Origin: Lepiota brunneoincarnata
Taxonomy: Eukaryota; Basidiomycota; Agaricomycetes; Agaricales; Agaricaceae
Reading direction: 5' to 3'
Assembly: GCA_023014365.1 (NCBI GenBank)
Contig: JAEBUN010000019.1
Span: forward strand, 744,001 to 808,000
Length of the DNA: 64,000 nt
The notes under the pieces were generated by a model, which was given only the letters and a program-made list of their open reading frames with translations, was not told where the DNA came from and made no database searches. The translations under genes and the position numbers were made by a program. Shown in pieces: positions 34,661 to 47,186 of this stretch. How positions within the stretch are numbered: the stretch's first letter is position 1; the number at the start of each line of letters is the position of its first letter.

Positions 34661-37128
34661 TCATGAATCACTATTGACAACCTGGATAACACGTTCTTCG
34701 AGGCGGGTGTCTCTATTGATTCCGTTCACCAATGTCTCCGTTGCTTCATTCCTCAGAGCAGCCTCCTCCACCATGGCGTGTTCGGGATGAGGAGGTTTGA
34801 AGTTAGCCAGCTGGTACTCGGTTTGGTCCTCGAAAATCGTTTTATCAGACGATGCGGCAACAAAGCCGAGGAATGGAGGCGAAGGATTAAGCGGGCGGGT
34901 ACAAAACTCTGGATGGGCTTGCAGACCCACGAAAAACGGATGATCTAAAGAAAATTTCAACTATGAGGAGTGAAAAACGAGCCAACATAACCTCAGCCAT
35001 ACCGCGCAATTCGAGAATCTGCATCCGTTCACCCTTCTCGTCTTTCCCAATGAATGAAAGCCCACTCTGCTGTAACATTTCAACCAATTGAGGATTGACC
35101 TCATAGCGGTGTCTGTGGCGCTCCCAGATCTTACCCGCACCACCGTAAAGACTCCGGACCTTTGACCATTTATCCGTATCGGGTTCGAAGACGGTGGGGC
35201 GAAGTCCCAGTCGCATAGTGCCTCCCATATGAGTTCGAGAGATCTCGGGCATGAAAATGATTATGGGGTGCTTGGTATCTGGGTTGAATTCAGCAGATGC
35301 TGCGCCTGGAACAAGTATTGATCAAAAATAAATCCAGGACACCGAGAACTTTCGTTACCTGACATTTCCAAGACGCTGCGAGCCCATTCTATTACGGCGA
35401 GCTGAAACCCAAGGCAGATGCCGAGGAATGGTATTTTTTGTTCCCGAGCATACTTTATGGCAAGTATCATTCCCTCCGTTCCACGGGAGCCGAAACCTCC
35501 AGGCACGAGGATGCCACTACAAAAATTTGATATTCATATCCGGAGGGTTAAGAGTAAGGTCTCACCCTGCGCCGACAACTGCCCGCCACGCATCGTGATA
35601 CTTAGCAGCATTTGACTCTTGCGTTTCAGGCTCGAGGTCTGACGATTCTACCCACTGCATATGGTCATCGAACGGAGAAGCGAATGACATGGATAAAAAG
35701 GACGAACATGAATGATGAGTCTTCTATGAACCCTGAAAGCTGAGTGTTCTAGGGCCTTTGTGACAGACATATATGAATCCTTCAGGTCTGTGTATTTGCC
35801 AACCAAGGCAATAGTCACAGTATCGAACAGTCGCTCCTGGCTGTACTACCTTCATCAGAAAACATGTGGGGACAGCTATCTGGGAACTTTACCCAGTAGT
35901 CAAGTCTCGCCATCGCTTCTCCAGGCTTCTGCCCTTTGCGACCATTGCATCAGAAATGTTGACCCTGTCAAGGCACAGACGCTTTTTAAGATATCTAACT
36001 ATGCCCTGTGAATGCAACAAGAGTGGGACATGATAGACGGAAGATACGTCATGAACCCCAAACACCTGTTCGGAGCTGACATGACAAAACATCGAAATTT
36101 TGTCTTTTGTGGAGGGGTTAAGTGGCTGGGGTACGATGAGTCGGCACGCAATCTGCACGTTCCTGTGAGGATGTGATATCGGGAGAAGCAAAGAAGTTAC
36201 GCACCAGGTCAGGTAGAAGACCCAGACCTCTCAGTGAAGTGCACAGTCGTTTGCGTGGGTTTTGTCTTTTGTTCCCCGTGCATGTCTGGCACAAGCGAGA
36301 CATGAATTAGAGCGAAATTTTCGTAACCGACTCGAAACTGGAACTGCCGCATAGCTTCGACAAAGGGGGCTGACTCGATATCACCCACGGTCCCTCCCAA
36401 CTAGATGCCCTTCGTGAATTAATCGTAGGCCAGTAAAACTGACCTGGTGGATACCTCGATGATGCATACGTCAGGCTCCTCGTCGGTATCGTCGACTGGT
36501 ATTTTCGAGACACGCTCAATCCAATCCTGAATCGCGTTCGTGATGTGGGGAACGATCTAAATGGGAGCTATGAGCTCCTCCTTGAGAGGGCGCAGCAAGC
36601 GCACCCATACTTGTACGGTTTTCCCGAGGTATTCCCCTTTTCTCTGTGAACATCCCACACCATAAGATTGCGTCTCATCTATCGCATGACTCATCTGCGA
36701 ACCTCTTTCTCAATGACCTCCCGGTAGATTTTCCCCGTCGTGATGTTGTTATCCCTTGATAAAGTTACGTCCAAGTAGCGTTCGTAGTTCCCGAGGTCTA
36801 AATCAACTTCGCCTCCATCGTTAAGGACATATACTTCGCCTTGATGCCAGTGAGTTCAGCTCAGATCTCCTGGTGACCTTGCGAGTTAACCTCCAGCTTA
36901 CCATGTTCGGTCGGCCTCATGGTTCCAGCGTCTATGTTCATGTAGGGATCAATCTTGATTGCGGTGACCTTGAGGCCAGTAGTCTTTAACAAGAGGCCAG
37001 TAGACGATGCTGTACGTCATGAAGCGAATTTAATCGCAGCAGATAACTGGTTTGTAGCAGATCGCACCAATAACTCCCTTCCCAATTCCACTCACGACAC
37101 CACCAGATACTAAGATATACTTGGTCAT
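34661..37128 (-). CDS. URA7: CTP synthase, one apparent frameshift
   Basis: Makes CTP from UTP, ATP and glutamine in the cytosol. The start at 37128 reads [18 protein letters not shown] (P-loop). Later exons show [84 protein letters not shown] and [13 protein letters not shown], then the glutamine amidotransferase domain with [10 protein letters not shown], the nucleophile Cys in GICLGFQ, and HPEF near the end. About a dozen GT-AG introns all keep frame. The single exception is near 36237: an extra base in codons for VHSLRG turns the frame to a stop. All other exons look healthy, so this is more likely a sequence error than a dead gene. Confidence 0.93.
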
Positions 37129-37362
37129 GGCCACAAGCAGGGCCAGAAGGGGGAATTAGGGTATCGCCTCAAGAATGGCAAGATAAGAAATTTGCTGCTT
37201 TCATTTTCCAATTCAAATGTTTCGAATTTCCTGTGGCTGTACGCCTTCTGATCCAAGCATATACAAATATCACGGACGAACTACTGGCACAATTATTTTA
37301 TTTTATTTATCTCCGAAGGGTCATCTCGGTTTTTTTACGAAACGAACCAGCACGTACGACGT

Positions 37363-38548
37363 TCAGAGTTGATCGACGAGCCCGGAAGCGATGCTGCTGA
37401 TGTTGACATACCAATTTTCGGTGGTGGTCTGAACACGGTAAGTGACACGCAACGGTTTTCCTCTGCCTCAAATTCTCACCTCAAGGTAAAGGATGCCGTC
37501 TTCGAAAACAACACCATTGTAGCTGCCATGCTTGACTTTGTCCACGACGCGCATTTTGATCACCTTCTTCGAGAGAATCTCAGCAATTCCCTCCTGGATT
37601 AAATCGTCTTCCTTCACATTGTCGGATTGAAGTTTTGATTTGAGACCATCCCTGTAGGAAGTAATCCTTGAGTTCCCAGGTCCTGTAGTTCCTCATTTTT
37701 CTCACCTGAAGTATCCCAAGGTCGCTGGGCCGAGGTTACTCATCCAGCTCTTGTCGTCCTTATTGCCTGCAAGTAGCTTAGCGTAGTTCTCTTCAAAGTT
37801 TGGATCGAGCTTGATGTCTGGGATGTTCAACATCGCGCCGATCTCCTCAGTGAGTTCCTCGTACTCAGGCTCCCAACTCTCCCTGATAGAATTCTTCGCT
37901 TCAAGTGACATTCCGTCGCGAGGAACAGCATCAACGGCGACTTGGAGGTCTCTGCCGGAAAGGTAACTCGCGTTATATCCGAGTTTCTCGTGGTGGAAAA
38001 GAATTTGGAAAACACCGTCTTTGACGCGGGCAGTGATGGTAGGGGCCTGAACGTGTGTCAACAGAGTTGATAAATGAGCCTGAAGCAAAAACTGACACTG
38101 TCCCCGAGCTCGTTGACATTAACCGTAAGTTCCGATTTTGTAACAACAGAGTTGAATTCCCGAATGCCTTCTTCGGCGTAATCCTTCTTGTAATATTCCA
38201 ATGCACTCACGAAGCCCTCTGCATAGCTGCATGGGGTGTCAGTTACCTTTCAAGCCACATGAGGGATGCAGAGCCTACCCAGCCAAGGTATATCCAGGGT
38301 TTTGGCCATCGTCTCGATCGTAAGCCCAGATTTCGTTAGGATTGAAGCTGAAACGGAACTTGACACCCAGCAGCTCGCTGACTTTAGCTTCAAGCTCCTC
38401 CTTCTTGGATTCGTATTCGTCCCTGACTACGAGCAGGGGTCAGTTTGGCACACGACGGCGTTATTAGCGATCTCAACATACTCTGTTTGCGGGCAACCAA
38501 AGGAAGTTTGGCGACGGGCTCCTTGGGAGTGAAAGTGTTTTTCGGCAT
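37363..38548 (-). CDS. Conserved basidiomycete protein of unknown function
   Basis: It starts at 38548 with MPKNTFTPKEP. Introns join RKQ to a charged helix (DEYESKKEELEAKVSELLG), then FRFSFNPNEIWAYDRDDG, then YAEGFVSALEYYKKDYAEEG, a beta-rich part (ITARVKDGVFQILFHHEKLG), EIGAMLNIPDIKLDPNFEENY, and a C-terminal part ending ILYLETTTENWYVNISS. All exons are in frame. I recall similar unnamed proteins in other basidiomycetes but no named domain. No signal peptide or membrane helix; probably cytosolic. It is divergently arranged with the gene at 39150. Confidence 0.78.
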
Positions 38549-39149
38549 CGAAGTTTGACTGAAAGGCTGAGAGCGCGAGAGAGTGGAATTTCTGCTCTCC
38601 TCCGCTACTTTCTCTTGAATTCTTATACCCATACATTTCCCTTCTTCTTCCTCGGGTCGCCCCAGAGAAGTTGTCCATCAACCTCGCGGTAGATACCCTT
38701 GGGCGCAGCATCATAAGTCGTCGTTGCTATGGGTCCTGATACAGCCCATCAGAGAGACCTGCAGCTCCACGCACGCTTACACCGCTTAAGTATACATGGG
38801 AGCGAGCGAACAAGCCGAGTGTGATTGATTTGCAGACATTTCTGTGATATAGGAGTCAGTGTTATTTTTAGCATGTGAGATATTGCCGCAAAAGGAAGTT
38901 GGGGCCTGGGGGAAAGTCGATCTTCCCGTGTCCCGTCAAATCACTGTGTCAAATACCGTCGCGCCGGCTGTCTGCAACAAATTCATCACAGCTCTTAGGC
39001 GGACAGCCTGACTTTTTTCCGCAGTCAATCGTGGAAGCTGGTAATTAAGATGCCGTCAGTGCGCGCACTGGTAGGCGCCCGACACCTGTATTTAATTATG
39101 CTGGTAAATTATTGGGAAACCAGAACGATTTCTCGACACATTTTTCACG
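38549..39149. other. Bidirectional promoter region
   Basis: Separates two divergent unknown genes. No element recognised. Confidence 0.5.
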
Positions 39150-40394
39150 ATGTCATCAGACTTGTAAGCCATTACATCCTCTATCTTTGCTTTATCATTC
39201 AACGTATCATAGGCCTATGAAAGTCCGTATGGACGTCCGCGACACCTGGAACAACCAGAACGGATCACTCCAAGTCGCCGTCAAAGATCTAGAAAAAGTA
39301 TTGGGATATAACATCAAGCCTGAAGCCGAATGGTCAGCGTTATGGAACAGCTTGGGAGCTAACTTTCCCGACAAAACTACCTTTGTGCCGAGCATTGCTC
39401 GTGTAGTAGTATCCTGGTATCAGCTACTGCTCTCGAGAGTCGAACAAGACCACCACAAAGAGTGGACAGAAGAATTGCTCGATGCACTATCTCAAGCACG
39501 AACTGGCTCCTCTCGTACCCTTATGGTTCAGGTCAGTGTACTCATTCGGGAATGAGAATGGCCCCTGATACATGTATTGTAGTAGCCAGCGACCACCGCC
39601 GCCGCTACTATTCGCAGCGGGTGGGACAAATCCTTATTCAGATTTTTTATCGACATTCCGAAGGCAATGGACCCACAGCTCTCGGGGATAGACTATGATT
39701 TTGACCGTGATTTTGAGGGGTACTTTTCATCACAGCCTCAATCTACCGAAGAAGATCTAGGAAGCTCTATCATCAAAGAGGCTCGCATTGACGACACGGG
39801 ATGCGATTGGGCAGACATTGTTGTTGAAACACGAAAAGTGCCATCGGCTCCAGCTGTGGCCCCGTCTGGCACTGGGACACAAAGTTCGGGCCAGCTGGTT
39901 CCCGCGAAACCGATGCAAATGCCCAAGATCGACACTACGCCCCGCCCAGCAGAGCTTTTGAAGACCGTTACCTCCCATTATCTTATCCTCCACTTCGAGA
40001 AGATGCCTGCGTGTATTCAATGCAGCCATGAACCCACATTGGTTTTCATATCTGAATACCTCAAAAGGCACGGTAGGACAAACACTAATGATTCCGAAAG
40101 GGTAAGTGCATTATCTGTTCCTACGTGTTTCCGGATCACCAATCCATATTTTCGTTCCTGCAGAGACAGATGTTCAAATTCCATCTCCAAGAGTCCATGT
40201 TCTCTAATGGTGTTCGAGATCTCCTCGTGATAGACACCTATATGAACCTGGCTTTCCTGATGGGGCCTCAGGCACTCAACAACCCCACCGTGATCCTCTC
40301 ATTGATCGAAGGAGTTTTAGGATACAAATTGGTGGATAACAGCGGTGGTGTTTACCTCTTCCGCCACGAAACGGGTTTTATAGCTAGTCGATGA
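39150..40394 (+). CDS. Hypothetical protein, spliced
   Basis: Not recognised. A short first exon (MSSDL) joins across a GTAAGC intron to PMKVRMDVRDTWNNQNGS, followed by a helical region (DLEKVLGYNIKPEAEWSALW). Across an intron with a CAG/GTCAGT donor it continues into PATTAAATIRSGWDK, an acidic DYDFDRDFEGYF, a Ser/Pro/Thr-rich middle, a Cys pair (CIQCSHEP) and, after a last intron, a hydrophobic C-terminal part (LVIDTYMNLAFLMGP). All junctions keep frame. No catalytic motif seen. Confidence 0.65.
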
Positions 40395-40832
40395 ACGTTC
40401 TGTGTTTGTATCATAAATATTGCCCAAGATATCCTTGTTGAATTCCTCATCGACGTAGTCTGTGGCACGGCGCCAGTGCTTCCCGACCAGTATTCTAGTA
40501 ATACATCTGCTCGCTCGGCTATTTTGACCTGAGTAGAATTTTACACAGACCATGCAGCCCGAAACAGTACCGAGGCGAATGATTGGCTTAACCAACCATC
40601 AGTCAGTCTCACGGCGCATCATCTATTGTCACAGTGTTCCGAGCAACCTCAGCTCGCGACATCAGCTATTCACAAGTCGCCCCAGAGGAGCTGCCATGGT
40701 ACCGTCCGGGTTCTAACAAGGTGACTTCCGAATAATCTTGGTTTGTTTGTACGCTCTGTAGGATGTTGTTGTGCTATCACCGCGGGAAATTGTGGCCTTT
40801 AATGGTCGAAAAACGTGATCGGTCGATGACTT
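40395..40832. other. Intergenic, nothing recognised
   Basis: Between two plus-strand genes; likely the 3' UTR of one and promoter of the next. Confidence 0.5.
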
Positions 40833-42555
40833 ATGTCTCTCACTATCCATCTGGTCAAAGCCATTCGAAGCGTCATCCAAAACACTTCACGTGCACCGTG
40901 CAGGGTATATAGTCCCCGTGCTTCCTTTACCCCGGCCCTCTCAGCACCTGTGTCACTTGCACCATCAACCCATCGCACGAATATCAGTCACCGTCCATTC
41001 ACCGTCAGATCCATGAGTACCAGGGACGTCACTAGCCAGTCCGACATCAGCAAAATGAGAACCGAAAAGGATGGCACGTTCAAGCGCCAGGACGCATCGT
41101 TTCGTAATTCTATTACAAAAGGAGGCCAGTTCGAGCCTGAGCCCGGTATGTATATCCCGCTACCGCCTCTAAATACCCGAGGCTAGAATCCTATATGCAG
41201 ACCGATACCACCTCTACGTCTCCTTAGCTTGTCGTAAGTTCATCGGACTTCGATGTCACCTACTACCCCTCCCTGACTCTCGTCTTTGCGCATAGCATGG
41301 GCAACAAGGACGCTCATTATGCGCAAACTCAAAGGTCTTGAAGACATCATCCGTGAGTATCGCCACGTTTATTCGATCACCTGCGCACGTCGACAAAGTG
41401 CTAGACATACCTCTTTTCTCGACCTTTCTGTGTGACATGCTGATTCGAGGTTACCGCACTGCGCTTAGCCGTCACTGTCGTATCTCCTCGAATGGGTCCT
41501 AACGGCTGGCCCTTCGCCAATGTCGATTCCTTCCCTGGTGCGGACGTCGACCCTAACAACGACTCTCAACATGTCAAAGATATTTACCTCAAGGCTCAGC
41601 CAGGCTATTCTGGCAGGTTCGTTCCCCTCATTTATTTAAATCCATCCTTCATATTAACTCCACGACCAGGTTCACTGTCCCAGCTCTTTGGGACAAAAAA
41701 CTCAAAACAATCGTGAACAACGAATCCTCAGAGATAATTCGCATGTTCAATTCGGCATTCAACCATCTCATTCCTGTGGACAAGGCAGCGCTTGACTTCT
41801 ACCCCGAAAGGCTCCGCTCTCAGATTGACGAGCTCAATGAGTGGATTTACCCTAATATTAACAGTAAGCCTGTATATCCACACACCTCTCCTCGCCCCGC
41901 TCGATCCCTTTAGTTCCCATCGCAATTCTATCCTTTCTCCCGTCAATTGTTCGCTTACATTCATTATTTGGACAGATGGGGTTTACAGATCAGGCTTTTC
42001 TACAACCCAAGAAGCATATGCTAACGCCGTTCATGACGTCTTCGAAGCCCTTGACAAAGTAGAGAAGATTCTTACGGGGAAAGATTACCTTGTCGGAGAC
42101 ACTCTCACAGAAGCTGACATTCGACTTTGGGTTACTATCGTCAGTAGCGTCTTCCAAACTGGTTTTCAGGTAAAAACAACAACTGAACCACGATAAAGAT
42201 TCGCTTCGACCCTGTGTACGTTGGTCATTTCAAGTGTAATTTCCGAACCATCCGAGACGGTTATCCCGCCATTCACCTGTCAGTATCGTGGTGCACCCTT
42301 CTTCTGCCAAGTCTGACTGATACACGACTCAATCGATAGATGGGCGCGCAAGCTTTACTGGAATAATGATGCGTTCAAATCGTCCACTGATTTTGATCAT
42401 ATCAAGACTCATTATTACTGGTCACATGCATCAGTGCGTTTTTCTTTTTTTTTGGAGTTGCCAGCCCTGCCACAGATCTCATTTTTACGCACGTTCAGAT
42501 CAACCCTACCAGGATCGTGCCTGCCGGTCCCGTGCCCAATATAATGCCGTTGTAA
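40833..42555 (+). CDS. ECM4: Glutathionyl-hydroquinone reductase (ECM4/omega-like GST)
   Basis: Reduces glutathionyl-(chloro)hydroquinones using glutathione, forming a mixed disulfide on its Cys. Exons give [16 protein letters not shown], then [18 protein letters not shown]; the catalytic CPWA motif is interrupted by an intron within the Pro codon. These are followed by [13 protein letters not shown], the family stretch [65 protein letters not shown] and the C-terminal [14 protein letters not shown]. All junctions are in frame to the stop at 42555. The start at 40833 adds 60 residues without a single Asp or Glu, rich in Arg and Ser, like a mitochondrial presequence; an internal Met at 41013 gives the usual cytosolic form. 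Confidence 0.92.
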
Positions 42556-42770
42556 ACAACTCCATTTGGTAACCTTTAAGCACAAGTACATCATTTCTCA
42601 AATGTATAGTAGTCCCAACATTGAGCCCCTAACTAAATCCGAAACTCGTCATCGAAAAGGTATTTATAAAAGTTGTCCAGCTAACCGCAAAAGTGGGTAA
42701 GATAAACGTGTCCCTGTGAAGATAGTGTCTGTTGCCAACGCAAAAGTCCAGAGAACCACCTTCCAAAATT

Positions 42771-44466
42771 TCAGAAGAGGAAATGTGCTAAAACCATACC
42801 GACGGTGAGCGTAGAACCAATCCTTGTCACGAGGCTTGTCATCCCATCCATCAAAGCCGGCGAAGCGCCCGAGGTCGAGGTAGTTGTGGTACTCTGTCCT
42901 CCAAGGCTTTGTCCTCCGAGGCTCTGTGTTCCAGTGCTGATAGACGTGGGGGCAGCGGGGGGACTGGTAAGGACACCGGACTTTGGGTGTCCACTGAATC
43001 AGTAGCAATTCTTTGACACAAAAAAGAGGAGCATACCACAGGAGGGGGTGTACCAACAGTACCAGGTGCTGTGCCAGTCGAAGTCACTGGAGATGCAGTC
43101 GCTGTTCGGAACGTGGTAGCCACTGAAGATGTAGTATGTGTTGGAGAAGGTGTCGTACCAGGGGTCGTAATGGCAACACCATTTCCAATGGTGTTGATTG
43201 GTGTGCAAGATGAGCTGGCCGGGCGGGGATGCGCAGGAGGTGTGACGGGTTCTCCCTGGTGGAACGTTGAGGCGCCGTAGACTCCCATGGGCTAGTAATG
43301 GCAAAGTGTCAACACTTTGTGAGCGGGGTTAGTAAACAGGAGAAAAAATAAAAACCTCGCCGGTGTCGGCGCGGACAGGAATCAAAGCCCGCAGCATAGT
43401 TGGCTGGCATGTTCCATTCGCATCCCATCACATCGTATATATGTTGGCAGAGCGTGGCAGCCCGAGGTCCTGGTTTGCAAGCCCTGAAGCAGAACATCGT
43501 GTCTGACATGAAGTTCTAGCATAGAGAAATCGGTTAAAAAAAGAGGCGACCTTGGACATAAAAGGGCAGTCGCGCTCACCGTCCATTCTTTGATTTGCTG
43601 GAGATTTCCAAAGGCGCTGGAAAAGACTAGACCACCGATGGGGTTACCTATGACGGAGTCATAAATTTAGCTACAGTCATTAACGGGAAGGGGACATGGG
43701 TCACCATTGCCGTCGGCTCCACTGAGGATCAAGCTAGAAATCACTTAGAACGGGCAAGTTTGGCCGATGTTGCGTTTCATACCTCTCCCTTGAAACGGTT
43801 ATAGGTCAGGAATTGATAGTGCGTATATTTGAGGCGAATACTTACGCCCTCGTCACCAGCAGGAACGTTGAGCTTTGTCAAATCCCCGATACCTATTGAG
43901 TTCCCTCAAGAGATGCCTTTAATCCATCAAGGTAACGCTTACCGGTGATTTGCACGAAATCCGGTGTTTGGATAAAATGAGCACCCGTGATAGGCGCCGT
44001 CGGGAATCAATCGAGTGCCCTTTCCCTCCTAAAACAATCGCTTCTCAGCATCAGACGTGAGAGAGTAACAGCAGGTTCGTACAGTCGTGCACCAAGCTAC
44101 TTCTTCGCGCTAAGTAAATTCCAAACGATGAGCGCTTTCCTTGTCCCAGCCTAAACAAATAGCTGAATGTACCTCTGTGTTGCCAATGACGGAACCTGGG
44201 CCCGGCTGGGGAGGAGCGTATAAGGCAAAAGTCGTTGACAGAGTTTACTATATCGCGATATCAGCGGACCTCGTGTGATCATGGCCCGATAGCCACTCAC
44301 TGTACGCGTTCTGGCACATAGAAGTTTGGCTGGATTGGGTTCCGCAGCGGTTGGTACCAGTCTGACCGTCTTGGGTCTTATCGGGGGCATTTCCGGGAAG
44401 GAGCTGGGAATAGGTGTGAGTGGTGAGATAGGCTGAGAAGAGGACTAGGTGCCGAAGACGAAACAT
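42771..44466 (-). CDS. MP88-like (macrophage-activating glycoprotein-type) secreted protein, GPI-like tail
   Basis: Secreted or wall protein of the basidiomycete family known from Cryptococcus MP88; biochemical role unknown. The start at 44466 gives a signal peptide (MFRLRHLVLFSAYLT), then LLPGNAPDKTQDGQ and Cys-containing NRCGTQSSQTSMCQNAY. Later exons show AWCTKEG, TRLIPDG, ITGAHFIQTPDFVQITGIG, NVPAGDEG, DPHGADGNGNPIGGLVFS, FCFRACK and EWNMPANY, all typical of the family. A long Ser/Thr/Pro-rich part follows, and the last exon ends in a hydrophobic tail (LTVGMVLAHFLF) suited to a GPI signal. About nine introns. It is divergent from the CYP53-like gene, with 538 bp between starts. Confidence 0.85.
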
Positions 44467-45004
44467 GGTGAGGGGTGGGTATATAGGATGGGAAAGAGGG
44501 GAAGGCAGGGGAGAAAGAGATGGCCTGCGGCAGATGGGCATTTATACCAAGGTCCAGACAGGCGATGAATAGTTCTAATATTAGTGTTTTCTGCCCGTTC
44601 CTTTACATTGAATCTTCCGTTGAAACATATGGGTACCAGCACGTGTACCGGCAAGCGTGTTAAAAATAGATCAATCCCGAAGGTGGCGGTGCCAGATTCG
44701 GCAACTTGTGGCCACGCTGGGTCATCATTCGGTCCGGGAAACTGGGGACATCATATGACGTGACATGTGACCTGTTGTCGTTCCCGAGTGAACAACAAGC
44801 CGATCCCGTCGTTGTGCTTCTGCCAGATATCCCAGCCAAGGATATCCATTCACAAGAGTTAACAAGCTTTACCCACAATACATCACAGTGTTGAGCGGAG
44901 TGAGCACTATCTTACGTCAATACTCCTTATTTCTCGGCAAACGCCTGATTCTATTGCACTGTCTAGAGACGACCTGTTAAAAGGAGCTCAACCGCCATTC
45001 GGAA
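44467..45004. other. Divergent promoter between MP88-like and CYP53-like genes
   Basis: Shared upstream region. No TATA box or repeat clear enough to report. Confidence 0.5.
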
Positions 45005-46945
45005 ATGCACCACGAACCTCTTCCTCTCTCCACCATGATCATCGTTACCCTTCGCTGGCTCTACGACCACCTCCTTCTCACCATCCCAGCCTCTGTTCTC
45101 CTTGTCCATATTGTTCCCTGGCTCTTGGACCCGCATGGCATCCGCCGCTACCCCGGCCCTTTTCTCGCAAAATTCAGCGATGCCTGGCTAGGGTATATCT
45201 CTAAGAAGGGTCACCGCTCAGAGACTGTGCACCAGGTACATCGCAAATACGGTACGTGTCGATTCTTATCACTTTGTCCACATTGTTTCGGATCTTGCGT
45301 CTGCGCCGACAAGCACTCACATCCCCACTTGGCACAGGCCCTATTGTCCGAATTGCTCCTAACCATGTCTCGGTTGCCGACCCTGATGCTCTCGCTATCA
45401 TTTACGCCCACGGAAATGGTGCCCTGAAATCCAACTTTTATGATGCGTTCGTCTCCATCCGTCGTGGCGTCTTTAATGTTCGCGACCGGAACGACCACAC
45501 GCGCAAGCGCAAGATCATTTCCCACATCTTTTCGCAGAAAAGTGTTATCGAGTTTGAGCCGCAAATTCGTCTCTATGTCGGCCAGTTGTTGAAACAGTGG
45601 GATCGTTTGTACGACATGGCCGTCAAGGGTATGTCTGGCAAGTGATGGTGAGGGAGGCTGGGAGGGAAAGAATGGTAGACTTTGGCTCGATTGTCTCCCT
45701 TGTGAGTTTGGTTGCGCTGTTTTCTTTGGGCCCTATGCTTAAAATTGCTTCATTTTAAGGGGCAAACTATTTGGCTTTCGACATCGTTGGTGACCTTGCC
45801 TTTGGTGCACCTTTCGGTATGCTCCAAGCAGCAAAGGATATCGCACTTATACCCAAGGATCAACAAAGCATGATGAACTCTTACGGAAAAGAAGCCAAAC
45901 AGGAGGAGGTTGTTGGTATCCCCGCGGTTAAGATTTTGAATGGCCGTGGCGAATTCTCGATGTCGATGGGCGTCTTACCACCCTATTGGCGCCCCATCGT
46001 TCGCCGACTTCCTGGGTTCAGGCAAGGTGGTAAGGATGTCAAGAGTCTCGCAGGTATTGCCATTGCAGCCGTCGCAAGACGCTTCGCTACTCCCACGGAT
46101 CGAGTCGATCTCTTGAGCAAGTTGCAGAACGGTCGTGATGGTAATGGTAATCCTCTCGGACGGGAAGAGTTGACGGCAGAGGCTCTCACTCTCCTTATTG
46201 CAGGTTCTGATACCACGTCCAAGTAAAGCTATTCCGTTCGCTATGAGTACCCTGATGCTAATGTTATTGTCTAGCTCAACCTGTGCGATCCTCTACTACC
46301 TGGGCGGCAATCGTCATGCTCAGGAGAAACTTCATAAGGAACTTGACGAACAATTGGGTACGGAAGACGAGTTTGTTGCAAATGAAGCTCAAGTTAAGCG
46401 ACTTTCGTATCTCGACGCTTGCATCAATGAGGGATTGCGGCTTCACTCGACGTCCTCCCTCGGTCTGCCTCGAATAGCGCCTGGGGGAGGTCTTACTGTT
46501 TGTGGACAATACGTCCAGGGGGAACTGTCCTCAGTGTGCCCAGCTACACAATCCACCGTGACCCAACAGTTTGGGGCGAGGATGTTGAAGTCTACCGGCC
46601 TGAGCGGTGGTTCGAGGGCGACCAAGTGGCCATTCAGAAGACTTTCAATCCGTTTTCTGTTGGACCTCGGTGCGTGATATGTTCTTCCGGCTGTAATCTC
46701 TGTTCTGATTCCCCCTTCTTAGGGCGTGTGTCGGACGTAATTTGGCGGTCTTGGAGCTGCAAATTATCATTGCATCAATTATGCGGCGATATGACCTTGT
46801 GCTTGAACACCCGGATCAAAAGGTGAGTAGTGCAGGGTCGCGGCTGAACCGGACTAATGCTTCTGATGTGTAGTTGGAGACACGGGAAGGCTTCTTGAGA
46901 AAGCCGCTGGGATGCAGAGTCGGCATCAAGCGGCGAGACCTTTAA
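45005..46945 (+). CDS. CYP53-like cytochrome P450 (benzoate 4-hydroxylase type), two apparent indels
   Basis: Predicted microsomal aromatic ring hydroxylase, unrelated at family level to the five-copy array. The N-terminal anchor is followed by the CYP53-like opening YPGPFLAKFSDAWLGY. Next come IVRIAPNHVSVADPDA, SIRRGVFNVRDRNDHTRKRK, LAFDIVGDLAFGAPFGML, LLIAGSDTTSNST (I helix), NEGLRLHS (ExxR), YRPERW and the haem loop FNPFSVGPRACVGRN. The end is GCRVGIKRRDL. An extra A near 45640 (before SDGEGGWEGK) and a missing C near 46515 (V-PGGTVLSVP) break the frame; everything else is intact. The expected reaction is benzoate to 4-hydroxybenzoate; other phenolic substrates are possible. Confidence 0.88.
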
Positions 46946-47186
46946 ATAGCCAACGTAGCTGTAGTCTAAGGTATTTAGTCGGCATATCTGTACTGTATAC
47001 TCAAGCGACTGGTGGTGGAGAGGGAAAATGTACAACATGTCTGGCTGCGTGGACGCAGTGGGATGGAGGGTGAGATGGTGATGGGAGAGTGGGCATTTTA
47101 TAGTTTGATCAGGTGCTTCTTTGCAATCACTAGCCTCGCTTGGAAGGGTTTTGACATCCCCATGCCCCTGCCCCCGTACACCCACC

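Noticed and set aside
43174..43196. Perfect 10-bp inverted repeat with 3-base spacer
   Set aside because: Lies in coding sequence of the MP88-like gene (codons for NTIGNGV), so probably a codon coincidence.
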